Shown: piece after piece, positions 42,994 to 54,005 of the stretch | Layout: each line of letters begins with the position of its first letter | How positions within the stretch are numbered: position 1 is the first letter of the stretch | From: Schizophyllum amplum | Taxonomy: Eukaryota; Basidiomycota; Agaricomycetes; Agaricales; Schizophyllaceae | Direction of reading: 5' to 3' | DNA: 64,000 bases | NCBI GenBank assembly: GCA_007026445.1 | Contig: VDMD01000064.1 | Span: 1 to 64,000, forward strand | Notes under the pieces: model-generated | What the model was told of the DNA's origin: nothing | Databases searched by the model: none | What the model saw: the letters and a program-made list of their open reading frames with translations, nothing else | Translations under genes and position numbers: made by a program

Positions 42994-43599
42994 ATGCCAG
43001 GGCCCAACAAATGCCGGAGTCATGCAGCTCTTGTTGAGAACCTACTGCGATTGCGACACATAATCAGGCTTGAGCGGGAGGTGCGTACAGGTATACCTGG
43101 TTTGTCTCACGCTGCTGAACAGCAATTGCAGACCTCTGCTGTCATGCGCGAGGAGCTCTCAGTCCTACGAGAAGAGATCCGTGTATTGCAAGGGCAACTG
43201 CAGCAGAACACCATCACTATGCAGAGAGAGATTGACGCAGCAGAAGCGCGGGTGGTATGTCATCCTTACTCATCTCCCCAACCCTATTGCTCACCATTTA
43301 TGGCAGGCAGATATCGCTGCCTTGTTTGAATGTGGTATCTGTTTCCAGCGTATTAGCGACCCATATCAGTAAGCATATCCTCCTTGGCAAGAATATTCAC
43401 TGATGCTGTCAAAAGAGGTTGCGAATTTGGACATGTTTTCTGCCGCTCGTGCATCCACAATTGGTTTGCGACCTCGCCATCTGGGCCCACCTGTCCGAAC
43501 TGCCGTGAAGAAGATCAAGACGACTCTGATGCATGGCCAGTGGCTGATCCATGGGTGCGATATGTGCTCGGTCAACTGAACAACATTACTCCCGCGTAG
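42994..43599 (+). CDS. Coiled-coil RING-finger protein B
   Basis: Starts MPGPNKCRSHAALVEN at 42,994. A helical, coiled-coil region (ALVENLLRLRHIIRLERE, ELSVLREEIRVLQ) is followed by introns at 43,255 (GTATGT) and 43,372 (GTAAGC). The RING has CGIC, then CEFGHVFCRSC, then CPNC. The third zinc ligand is displaced: CxxxH here against CxH in A and C, so this RING may bind zinc abnormally. A 42-bp segment at 43,081-43,122 (GTGCGT...AACAG) may be an intron or coding; either keeps the frame. C-terminus WVRYVLGQLNNITPA resembles RING C. About 150-165 residues. Confidence 0.75.
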
Positions 43600-43953
43600 A
43601 CTCTAGAGTAACAGGTCTCATTAATATCTACCTCTCTGTCCTTACACACTTATTATCCGCTAATGTCTACCAACTAATGGCCACCGTACATGAACAATCT
43701 AACGGTATAATGGGTGGCTGGCGCAATATGTGACACGTTAGCTGTCTGTGACGAGTGTGACGGAAGCCGCAACTCGTTTCTCTCCTTCCCGCCATCTGGC
43801 TGAGGTTCCCCGGGCCCGGGGAGGGCATGAGGCAGCTTGATTATTTATGTTTGCATAACTTTGCCTTCTCCTCATGTCTTCCTCATGGCTGCCCCGGCCT
43901 CCTTCTTCGTCTCACTTCCTTCCCATCCAACACCCCTTGCTCAGAGCGTCAAG

Positions 43954-44688
43954 AATGCCTGCAGCACGCCCCGCCCGCAGTCACCCAGCTGTCTCTTACA
44001 ATGGCAATCCGTTTGCGGGGCGTCTTGCGACAAAGGTCTCTAGCAAAGTGGCGGTAAAGAAGGACACCATCGACAATAAGCACGTCTACGAGATCAACGA
44101 TGACAATGAAGACGTCTCACTGGTCTCCCCCGTTCATCAAGGAACCCTGGAGACTCGTGAAGCCATCATTGTGGAGAGGAGCAAGCTCCGCGGTGAGCTC
44201 CGACGTGCACAAAAGGTGTGTGGCCAGCTGTAACGCCTTTTGCATTGTTGACCGGTCCCACAGTCTACCACAACGCTGGAGCGGGAGTTAATCCGGCTCA
44301 AGGCGGAGTCCCAGCTTTTGAAGGCGCAAATTTCGGAGGCAGCAACGGCGACGGTGGCTGATGCTGGGGTCACAACGCAGTTGCGTCAGGAACTGGAGTT
44401 AACCATATTTGAATGCGGCATCTGCATGGAGAGGATAGATAATCCGTATGAGTGCGTTGATCACCCATAGTTGCCCGCCGGTTGACTGACATTCTTTTCA
44501 GGGCTAATGTCTGCGGCCATGTATTCTGTAAGGCTTGCATCCTTGAATGGGCTGAGGCCTCGCCATCTGCTGTACCTTCCTGCCCCACCTGTCGTCTGGG
44601 TGACGAAGAAGACTTTGCTCTTGCCCCAATCAGCAATCTTTCGGCCAAATACTTCATTAACCAGCTCAACGCCATTTCACCCCCGTAG
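43954..44688 (+). CDS. Coiled-coil RING-finger protein C
   Basis: Starts MPAARPARSHPAVSYNG. Introns lie at 44,217 (GTGTGT...CACAG) and 44,452 (GTGCGT...TTCAG), in phase. A coiled coil (REAIIVERSKLRGELRRAQK, then TTLERELIRLKAESQLLKAQ) precedes a C3HC4 RING: CGIC, NVCGHVFCKAC, CPTC. C-terminus YFINQLNAISPP parallels RING B. Roughly 200 residues. The palindrome CCCCGGGCCCGGGG is 130 bp upstream (43,808-43,821). No other known domain. Confidence 0.8.
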
Positions 44689-45065
44689 ACCCTTCTACTT
44701 GCTTGAGGACACCTCTATCAGCCCTTCTTTTATATCTTACCACTTCCTACCTACAACCTACTCTCGCTTCCTCCCTAACTCACATTAGCATCAAAGCCAC
44801 CGTCAAGCGGCATCCATACCTTACCCTGTTTTGACAAATTTGGACACCGTACAAGCAGCGATGCGCACTAATACGTTACTGGACCTCATTCTATACCATT
44901 CATCAGCGTCATAATAGAACAGAACTTCTGTTCCGAAACTTGAGAGCATGGATTATTTGGCTAGCCCGCTAGGGTGTTGTTGGGTATTGTTGTTCCGCAG
45001 GTGGTATTCCAAATTAGGCAACTTGATCCTGTCTTCCACCGCCTCCACTTTTGGCCTCTTTTCGC
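44689..45065. other. Spacer between RING C and the KDZ transposase
   Basis: AT-richer, with pyrimidine-rich stretches just upstream of the transposase ATG (45,020-45,060), as is common in basidiomycete promoters. No element can be named. Confidence 0.4.
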
Positions 45066-48000
45066 ATGTCCGTCTCTCCTCACAAGGGCAAACACAAGCG
45101 TGCCACTTCCTCCTCCAATGCGGTCCAGAATCAGCTCTATACGCACCATCAATACCATTCTCAGACCTTTACGGGATCCAATCATCGCGTTCATGCCGAG
45201 CACAAAACTCGGACACTCTCAACTTCTGAGCCGCCTCTGCATAACTCTGGCTTGCTGGATTTGCCGACCTTGAAAGACAATCTGTTTACGGAAGAGAGCC
45301 CGGCCCCGCATACATCGCCAAATGTTCTGTTGCCCGAGGAAGATGTGGAGATGCCGGTGCCGGAGGAGTCACCGCGGAAGAGGATGCGCTATGATACCTC
45401 GGTGTGTGCTCTTGACATTTCTCAATCTTCTAATAAGTGACAAATTCATGCAGGACTACCCCATGCAGGTGTGGCTTCCATACCGAGACGAATATCTGGA
45501 CGAGATGGTGCGGTTCGAAGGCCGCGGGTCAGACACGTATCACCTTCACTGCGGCACATGTGGTACCAGTCAGGGTGTTCTCTATCGCTGTCGTGGACAG
45601 GAATGCGGGGGCGGCCAGATGTTCTGCAAGACCTGCATTGTGGTTGATCACCAATATTGCCCTTTACACTGGATAGAAGTGCGTTTATTGACCCAGCCAC
45701 ATAATCACCTATTGACATACGCATATAGGAATGGAAAGATGACCACAGATTTGAACGTATCTCATTGAAGGAACTAGGCCTTCGTGTTCAGCTCGGCCAT
45801 GCACCAGGTTCCTCATGTAACATTCCTATTGCGGCAAACAAGGACTTCATGGTTATCCATTCGAACGGCCTTCATTCTGTAGCCGTTGACTTCTGTGGAT
45901 GTGACTCCCTCCTTGAGCGCCGACAACAAACTCTGCGCGCAGGATGGTGGCCTGCAACAACCGTTGATCCTCAAACATGCGCAACCATCACTTGTCTACG
46001 GCAGTTTATACTGCTCAACGCCCTTGGCAGCACATCTGCATACGACTATTACCGCACGCTGGCTGCCCTGTCCAATAATGATGGCTGTGTCAAGATAATG
46101 GTGAGCAGCCTTTTACAAAGTGCACATATACCGCTTGGGCTGATTTGATTCCAGGATCGGCGGCACACCTTCGGCATAATCTTGAAGCAGTATCGACATA
46201 TATCTATGCTCAAGCGTGGTGGTCGTGCGCATGATGATAGCGGTGTAGAGGGGACAGAAGGAGGCGAGCTGGCCTTGGCGTGTCCGGCCTGTCCCCATCC
46301 ATCTATCAATCTTCCTCCCAACTGGGAAAAGACAGACATATCTGAGGCGTGAGTGATGATGTACTGATTCGTCTTGTGATTATTAACATACTTTGTAGGT
46401 TTAAATACTGGTTGTTCATTGCGGAAGATGCCAATTTCCGTCTACGAAATCGTTTGGTTTCCAATGACAACCGCGATCCAGTGCTGGGTGATGGCTGGGC
46501 GTATATGGTGAAGAAGGATGTGTATTCTGAGTACCTGAAGAAGTCTGTAGACGCAGATGAGGTATGTTCTGATTATTCCTGTATCCACTATATCTCTGAT
46601 CTTAAGCTCAGATCAGTAGCTGTGCGGCATTTGCGGCACTTTTCTTGGCAAATATGAAGAAGAACAAGGGGCTTCAGTCTACGGGAATCGGAGGAGTTTG
46701 CTGTGCGCGACATAACATGTGGCGGCCGCAAGGGCGAACGGTAAGCTTGCTGATTATCATTGAGACTAGGCATATTGACTGACCCCGGTTGATAGGTACT
46801 CAAACATGACGTTCATACTATTCAGCGCTCTTCTAGCGGTTAACATCCTTACCGTGGTCTTGTCTTACGATATCGCCTGCCAGTTTTGCAAGAACATCGG
46901 CTCACGCATGAAGCAGCTGCCTCCTGATCTCCGGCTGGATCGAAAGGTCGATCTCATCATGGTCGTCCCTAATTTCCATTTGCTTGCTCATCGGGAGGAA
47001 TGTCATTCTCGGTTCTCCTACCACTTCCTTACTGGCGGTGCAAACGGTAATGGAGAGAGCATAGAGCAGAACTGGTCCGGAATGAACGGCATAGCATATC
47101 AGGCCCGTCATATGGGGCCTGGCGGCTTTCGCCTTCTCATTGATGATACTAGAGGCCATTGGAACTGGATGAAGATCATTGTCCTTCGTACGTCTTTGTT
47201 ATGCTCTTCTACTTAGCCATACTGACCTGTCGTCATAGCTGTTGTTCAAAGACGGCGTCTCTGGGAAGCTATACAAGAGACTGCGTCTCACGGCAGCGGG
47301 TTTAAAGCCTTCCGAGATGCACTGTTGGAGCGTCGACCAGACAATGTTGTCCAGTGGGATGAGAGCATAGATCGGTGGCAGACGGATAACGACCAACCCT
47401 CTCCTTTCCAGGTGTCTAGACACAGTAAGTTCTATGACAGGTATGATTATACCATGACTTACCATAACATACAGCACAAACCTTGAAGGACGTCAAGCTA
47501 CAACTCGCTCAAGAAGAACGCGTGGAGACAGCAAGCGGGTCAGAAACTCCGCACGACAAATCACCAGGCTCTCTAGTACTACTAGCGGTCCAGATTGAGG
47601 ATATGCAGTGCGTACAAAGCACTTTCACCAGCTTTGTAGCTCACGTCGACTGTTCTAGATTGAGGCTGCGCTCCAAAGTGAAGACCGCAGATACCGTAAC
47701 ACCAACACAAGCAGTCGAGTTCGAACACCAGCGTACAGCCATTGTGCGCTTGATAAATCAGCTTCGCGCGGTGCAGGATATTCATATGCCTCTTCTGGAA
47801 AGCAAGTTATCGGATGCCGCCCTCCAGTCTATGAGCGTCAACGGTTCTCTACAGCCAGAAGATGTCAAGGTCATGCTACCGTCGCAAATATCCCCACCAG
47901 CACTTCGTGACACCATCTGTACCCCTGGCTTGGTGGATATAGAGAAACGGGTTGTCTATGCCGCTGCTCTGGATGCCCTCGACGATATCCGGCATGGCCT

Positions 48001-48857
48001 GCGCGCACGCTCAGCAACATACGATTTCAAAAACAAGAATTCTGTCGGCAACAAGGCGAACACCCGAGCACAGTCTGTTCTACGTGAGATCGACCTGAAG
48101 ATTCATCAAGGAGCCCAGCGATACCGACGGCATAGGAGAGCGTATCTGGCCCTGAGGGGAGGAGGCGCTTGGGAGGAGGAGCTCAAGGAACTCAAGGACA
48201 CCGACATCCGGTTTCTTAACGAACGGTCTCTAACCAATGCAGAAAGGGATCAGGAAGATCAACTACGGCGTCAGGGCCTTCTACTGACCTTGGCTCCTGC
48301 TTCGGTACCCCTTCAAGGTGCAGTGGCTGCAGGAGAAGGTCGTAGAACTCTATCATGGATCTGGCTTCACTCCAATCCTGACTCAGAGACCGCTAGTGAT
48401 ACTGTAGTGGAAGGTGAGCAGATTGTGTATCCTTTCTGACAGAAAAAACTGATTTTTGTAAGCCCTTGGCGTGGAATATTGTCGTGCCAAGGCTCGGGCA
48501 AGGCGTTGGCATGAGGAGATCATCTTGCTCGAGGAGGAGATGCGACGAGCCTTGGTCTACTGCACGTGGATGTCAACATCATGGGAGGCACGGGCCTCAC
48601 AGCGCACAACCCCTATGACATCTGCATTAACAGAGGGACTACGTGCGTACGCCTTTGATCAGAGTCATATGTGGAAGAAGATGGAGGAAAGGATGGAAGG
48701 AATGTGGGCTCAGTCCAGGAAGGTTGCTGCTGCTCATCTGCGTACAATGGATGCCGAGGGAAATGTCATCGGCGAACTAACGCTGGATGAGATGCACACA
48801 CGAGACATAGGGCAGGATATAGGTGATACGGAGGAGACATGGATGTATGATGTATAG
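45066..48857 (+). CDS. KDZ transposase with CxC2 domain
   Basis: Exons from 45,066: to 45,401, 45,454-45,678, 45,729-46,100, 46,155-46,348, 46,399-46,561, 46,612-46,740, 46,796-about 47,187, about 47,239-47,424, 47,475-about 48,412 and about 48,468-48,857. The N-terminal tail is basic and Ser-rich. The CxC2 cluster follows (HCGTCGTSQ, YRCRGQECGG, MFCKTCIVVDHQYCPLHWIE), then VDFCGCD, TCLRQFILLNALG, YDYYRTLAALSN and CPACPHP. The catalytic core has ISSCAAFAALFLAN, GVCCARHN, GERYSNMTFILFSALL, LSYDIACQFCKN, VPNFHLLAHREEC and GESIEQNWSGMN. C-terminal: LLERRPDNVVQWDESIDRW and a helical region ending WMYDV. One-base phase conflict at the 46,740/46,796 junction (frames before and after are both conserved), so either a splice site is misplaced or the gene is disrupted. 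About 1,050 residues. It should cut and join this element's ends. Confidence 0.88.
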
Positions 48858-49800
48858 CATTGGGTTGTATGGCATTAGGGAGTATAGCCGGTATCTTTGT
48901 GCTTGTGCAGTGAGGTGCATTAGTTCTTTGTTGTCAGCAGGTCTTTATAATATCAGCCAGCGCCACCGGGAAATGCCGAAGGAAATTGATTATGTGGCGT
49001 TCCGACCAGATCCGGCCGCAACTGCAGCCTTCACTTGTCTTCTCCCACCAACCACAACCACCACCACCCCACCACCACCACGCTTCCGCTGCCCGGCCAG
49101 TGGTCGGCGCCTGGTGTGCTGGCACACAGGCACCAGCTACTCTAAGGGCCCTCTGCAGTCGCCATGCATGTCGTCCTCGACGACGCGCGTCTTCGGGTGC
49201 GATCGGGCACGTAGCGCGCAAGGCCGGGTCCGGAGTGCCCGTCTTTCCCAATGCGCCGCCGTCACGGCCTTCACCCTGCACGCAAGCCAGTGCCTCCACC
49301 GCTCCGCGCCCGTCCCGCGCTTATCCACGCTCACGTCGGAGCTCTCGACGGTGACTCTGCCGCGCGTCTGCCGCGCGTCCGCCGCCGCGCAGCCTGGTCC
49401 CTGCACAAATGGCCCCCTATCCCGTCCACTAGCCCAACCCCCACCCCCACCGTGTGTTCGACGCTGGTGCCTTTGTCGCCGTTGGCGCTTCTCGTTGCTA
49501 TGGTGACAAGAGCTGCCACGGCTCTGTGTGGGCGGGCGGGCAGGGGTGTGAACAAGCGAGCATGGGGGAAGGCGGCTGGGTGGTGCTGGTGCGCGAGCGG
49601 ATGTGGGAGCCATTGGCGCAGGCTGGGTGTGAGCACAGGCCGAGTTGCGCGAGCAGGCAGAGCTGAGCAAGCAAGCGGCGAGACGGCCGGAGGCGTCGCA
49701 GCTGGCGTGCGGTGGCACCTGAGGTGCGCATGCATCACGAGGATGGGCGTGGGCGGCATGGCGTGAGCGGACGGCTCGAGCAAGCGTGGTGCAGACAATG
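48858..49800. other. GC-rich stretch without recognised gene
   Basis: From about 48,980 the base composition rises sharply in GC and frames open on several strands at once, typical of composition rather than coding. It contains a (CCA)n-like tract (49,048-49,082). No match to the NTE or X modules was seen. It could be a further insertion inside the KDZ element. Confidence 0.4.
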
Positions 49801-50234
49801 GTGAGGGTGGGCAGCAAGGAAACTAGTTGTAGGCTTGGTTTTGTGGGGTGGACATCTAGTTGTACAGCTTTATTTTGTGAGGAGCACATTTAGTTGAGGC
49901 TCAGTAGCTACTGTAGGCAGACATCTAGATAGCTTCCCCGCCAATATAATTGATTCTCCACAACTAAATGTCTAGCCAGATTCACTGAGGAATCCCAATG
50001 ACAACACAACTATAAGGCTGGCTCAAATTACTGAGCAACCTAGGTGAGGCGAAGCACAACTAGATCTGCAGCCAATTTGAGTGAAAGAGGAAACTAAATG
50101 TGCCCCTAAACTATAGGGGGGCACCAGAACTAGTTGCAGGGCCAAGTGACTGAGTCAGTAGCCACTGAGGGTCAATCATACAGGCACCTCAGTAAACACT
50201 GAGAAAAAACTAGTTAAAGCTACTTACACTGGTG
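49801..50234. repeat. Right terminal and subterminal repeats of the KDZ element
   Basis: The inverse of the left end over about 100 bp (50,120-50,217), preceded by scattered CATCTAGTTG / CAACTAGAT motifs in both orientations (49,851, 49,886, 49,920, 49,970, 50,052, 50,090). Unlike the left end there is no regular 36-bp array. Confidence 0.8.
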
Positions 50235-50241
50235 GGCAGAC

Positions 50242-53200
50242 ACGGCTGCAACGTACTCGGCCTCTGTGGTAGAGAGCGCGACGATGGTCTGCAGCTTGCT
50301 CGCCCAAGAGACCGGTGCACCCGCCATCATGACGATGTGGCCGCTGGTAGACCTGCCGTTGTCCGGGTTCCCGCCATGATCCGCGTCCGTGTAGGTGTAG
50401 AACAGCTCCGAGCGCGCACCAACGGCGTTGCCATCGTAGGTCAGCTTGAGATCAAGCGTACCCTGGATGTAGCGGAAGACGCGCTGCAGCGCCTGCCAGT
50501 GCTTGCGCCCGGGATGGCCGGTATGACGCGCGAGGACAGAGACGGGATAGGCGAGGTCAGGACGAGTGGCGATGGCGAGCCAGGCAACGGCGCCAACGGC
50601 AGACACGTACTCTGCAGAGCGAGAGGACATGTAGTCAATGTCCTCTGGCGTCTTGGGAGCGTCATCAGCGGTCAGCTTCACAGCCTGATCCAGCGGAGAG
50701 ACGACGGGTTTGCAGTCTGCCATACCGTAGCGCTCAAGGATGTCGACGCAGTACTGGCGCTGGGAGAGCGAGAGCTTGCGCTGCGAGCGCTCGCGCTGGA
50801 TCTCGACGCCTAGGAGCCATGAGGTAGGACCGAGCTCGCGCAGCTTGAAGTGCTTCTTCAGCTCTTCAATGATCTCCTGCGCCTGCGCGTCCGTCTTGGC
50901 TGCAATCGTCATGTCATCAACAAAGACAGGAATGACGATGCGCGCCTCATCGCGTCCAAACACCCACACGCTGTGGTCGCAGAGGATGCGCGTGAAAGCC
51001 ATGTCGCACAGCACCTTGTTCAGCGTCTCATGCCAAACATGACTCGCCTGCTTCAGCCCGTAAAGCGACTTCTTGAGGCGCCAGACGTAGTCCTTGTTGC
51101 GCATCTCGAAGCCGGGCGGTTGGCGCATGTAGATCTCCTCGTCGAGCCAGCCGTTCAGGAACACGTTGCTGATGTCGACAGAGTAGAGGACAAGGTCTTC
51201 AATGGCGGCAAGGGCGAGGATGGCGCGGATGGCGGACCACTTGGGCGTAGGGGCGAACGTCTCGGTGTACTCGAAGCCGGGACGCTGCGAGAAGCCCTGG
51301 GCGACGCAGCGCGCCTTGTAGCGCTCGATAGAACAGGCTGATGCTTGACCTTGAACACCCACCGACTGCCAATAGCGCGTGCACCGGGCGGGAGCTGGAC
51401 GAGCTTGAACGTGCCGTTGTCAATGAGCGCCTGCATCTCGTCGAACGCAGCGTCAATCCACTTCGACCGGTCGGGGCGGCGCAGCGCCTCTGCAAACGTC
51501 CTCGGCTTGGTCTGCTGCGCATCTGCTGGGACAACGGACGAGTAAGCGTAATCCAGGCCCTGCTCGACTGACCACTGCTCCTCCTGCACTCCATCAAAGA
51601 CATAGTCGAGTCCGGCCTGCATGGCATGCTCTCCGGGCACGGCGGTGTTGTCCTTCAACAGCAGTTCATCGTCACTGCCGCTCCCAGAGTCATGCTCCAC
51701 GGGGGCGTCTCCTTCTCCATCTCTATCTCCTGCTCCCGCTCCTGCTCCTTCTCCTCTACCTCCTCTATACTTGCTTGAAGCGGCACATAGCGGTTGGGCG
51801 ACACAACGGGTGGACCGCTAGCCCAACGGCTAGGCGCTGGTGGTGCGGGTGGCCGCATAGCGCGCTCCTGCAATGCGCGCTCGCTCATGTTGAAGCGTGG
51901 CGCGCTCTGGCGCACTGGGCGCGATGGGCCTGCAAATGGGTCGGTCGGTGGTCGCTGCGGGTCTGCCAGCCACTCGGGCACCTCCCCGCGATTAGGCGGT
52001 GCCTCGGGCGACGGCAAACGGCGGCGAACGGCCTTCTGGCGGTGCGCCTGCTCCTGCTGCTCCTTCTGGCGGCCGCGCTGAAGCAGCAGACTGGGTGGTC
52101 CAACACGTACAGAACGTGGAGCCTGAGGTGCGGGCACAGGCGCGCTAGGCGGTGTGGTAGGCGGCTCGAACGTAGGCGCGCGAGGCGGCGAACTGGGTGG
52201 CGGCGTCTGCAACTGCGGAGCGGGAGGATCGGGCTGACCGGATGGGGGAGGCGGCAGATCATAGACAGCATCATCATTGCTATCGTCAGACTCGCGATTA
52301 GGAGGCGATTCCCCATCACCCCCTTGATCTGCGGCATCCCCAAAGTCCGGTGGTCCCTCACCTCTGTCCAGGAGCGACGCGGTAATCAAGTTTATACTCT
52401 TGGTAGAGTTTCCCGGCATGTAGCGCTCGTCAAAGACGGCGTGCGAGGAGATGAGCGTCTTCTGGGTAGCCGGGTTCCAGAAGAGCCAGGCCTTGGTGCC
52501 GGGCGGGTAGCCGATGAAGATGCACTTCTGCGAGTGCGGCTCGAGCGCGCGCCGGTGTCGCTTCTTCACCAGGACGTAGGCAAGGCAGCCAAAGACGCGG
52601 AAGTACGAGACATCCGGCTTCTTGCGCTTCCAGCCGATGTAGGGCGTCTTGTCTGGCGGTAGCGAGGACGTAGGGGCGCGGTTATCGACGTGGTTGAAGG
52701 CGGAGACGGCATGGGCCCAGAACGAAGGCGGCAGCTTCGCTTCCCACAGCATAGAGCTGGCCGCGTTTGCTAGAGTCAGATTAGCTCGCTCTGCAACGCC
52801 GTTCTGATGCGGCTCGTCCGGTTCAGTGAACTCGAGTCGCCAACCCTCACGGCGCGCCTGCTCCAACATCGCCTTGGTGATGTACTTGCCACCGGCATCG
52901 CAGCGCATCACCTCCAATCGTTCGCCCGTCTCAATCTCAGCAGCCGCCTTGAACGCGCAAATAGCGGCCCAAGTATCGCTCTTCTTCTTCAGGTAGACCA
53001 CCGTCCGCCAGTGCTCCTTGTCATCAATGAAGGTGATCCAGTAGCGGTAGCCCTCCTTTGTTGCCACAGGCATCGGCCCCTTCAAGTCGGTGTGAACCAG
53101 CTCGAGGTGCCGCTTAGCGCGCTCTCCTGGACCGCGCGGAACTGCCTTCCGAGTCTGTTTCCCCATGATACATGGCTCGCAGATCGGGTCCGGCGCGGTG

Positions 53201-54005
53201 AAGGTGTCGAAGCGCATGCCCTTGACGAGCTTGCGGCTGCGCAGCTTGCCGATGTCGCCATGGTTGACGTGTCCGAAGCGGCGATGCCAGAGCGATGCGT
53301 CGAGCGGCAGCGTCGTAGTGGCAGCATACGCGTTGCGCGGCGCAGGCGGCGCAACAACGTGGCCGTCCAGGTAGCCCGTGTTGGACTCGTCAACCGTAGC
53401 AGTGCAGACGAGCGTCCCGGCGCGGCAGAACATGACGCGCTTATCCTTAATCTGAACCTCGTACCCCTTGTGCGCAGTGAGGTGGTAGATGGACAATAGA
53501 TTCGATGTAAGGAGGGGGACATGGAGGACATCAAAGAACACGATCGGCTGCAACTTCTTCTCCCCATCCACCGGCTGATACTGCACCGACCCGATGCCCG
53601 CTGAGTAGACGATCGTGCCGTTTGCTAGGCGAACGGGCACGCGATGCGGCGAGTAGGTGATGAACCAGTCTCGCCGGGGCGTCATGTGTAGAGAGGCACC
53701 TGTGTCGGTGTTGAAGTTAGCGGCAGCCTTTGACTGGAGCCACTCCCGGAGCGCGGTGGACGAAAGGAAAGCGCTTGCCTGGCCAGCAGACTCGACACGC
53801 GCAGCAGAGGCGGACTGGGGAGACGACGAGGACGCGTCAGTGGCGGGCGCGGCTTGCGCGTTGGCCGCGTTGCCGCCGTTCTTCTTCTTCTTGCCCTGCC
53901 CGCGCTGGTTCGGCGCCTTGGCGGCATTGGCGGCGGCCTCCTCGCGCTGCTTCCAGAGCGGCACAAACTCCTTGCACTCGCGCAGGAAGTGCGGGCCGCG
54001 GCAGT
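50242..54005 (-). pseudogene. Copia-2b gag (partial), protease, integrase, RT and RNase H start
   Basis: Near-identical to Copia-2. One long frame runs from the zinc knuckle region (CRGPHFLREC) at 54,005 through NTDTGAS, the integrase HHCC and DDE residues and the Pro-rich linker to 51,655. There the frame shifts: a C6 run in Copia-2 (24,096 region) is C5 here (near 51,700). The next frame ends at the one-base break shared with Copia-2 (near 51,340). The last frame covers RT (TFAPTPKW, intact HVWHE where Copia-2 has a stop, FVDDMTIAA) to EAEYVAAVSA at the KDZ insertion. Unlike Copia-2 it lacks the 2-base integrase deletion and GO-1. Confidence 0.9.

Larger units (their letters stand above)
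31851..50234. mobile_element. 18.4-kb KDZ transposon with TET/JBP and RING cargo
   Basis: Flanked by GGCAGAC at 31,844-31,850 and 50,235-50,241, which in uninterrupted Copia-2 occurs once. The termini are GAGCTGTATAGG (left) and CACCAGTGTAAG (right, reading inward). They are followed by a well conserved inverted segment (TTAACTAGTTTTTTCTCAGT, then TTTACTGAGGTGC, GATTGACCCTCAGTGGC and TTGGCCCTGCAACTAGT; left 31,868-31,965, right about 50,120-50,217). Gene order: uncharacterised KDZ-linked gene and TET/JBP gene on minus, three RING genes and the KDZ transposase on plus. A centre of repeats (39.1-41.5 kb) separates the two halves. KDZ (Kyakuja/Dileera/Zisupton) elements of this size that carry TET/JBP genes are known from basidiomycetes; the RING cluster is, to my knowledge, not a standard component. 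Confidence 0.9.
31216..54005 (-). mobile_element. Copia-2b, second Copia-2 copy, split by the KDZ transposon
   Basis: Minus-strand pieces: 3' LTR-A 31,216-31,518, RNase H end 31,544-31,850 and gag-pol 50,242-54,005. Joining the two coding pieces across the 7-bp duplication GGCAGAC restores the Copia-2 RNase H sequence (coding SAGQEMLWM). The 5' LTR and gag N-terminus are missing; at 54,005 it abuts an oppositely oriented copia fragment. Confidence 0.9.

Noticed and set aside
48823..49506. Plus-strand 227-codon frame after the transposase
   Set aside because: Starts inside the transposase C-terminus in another frame and continues through GC-rich sequence open on both strands.
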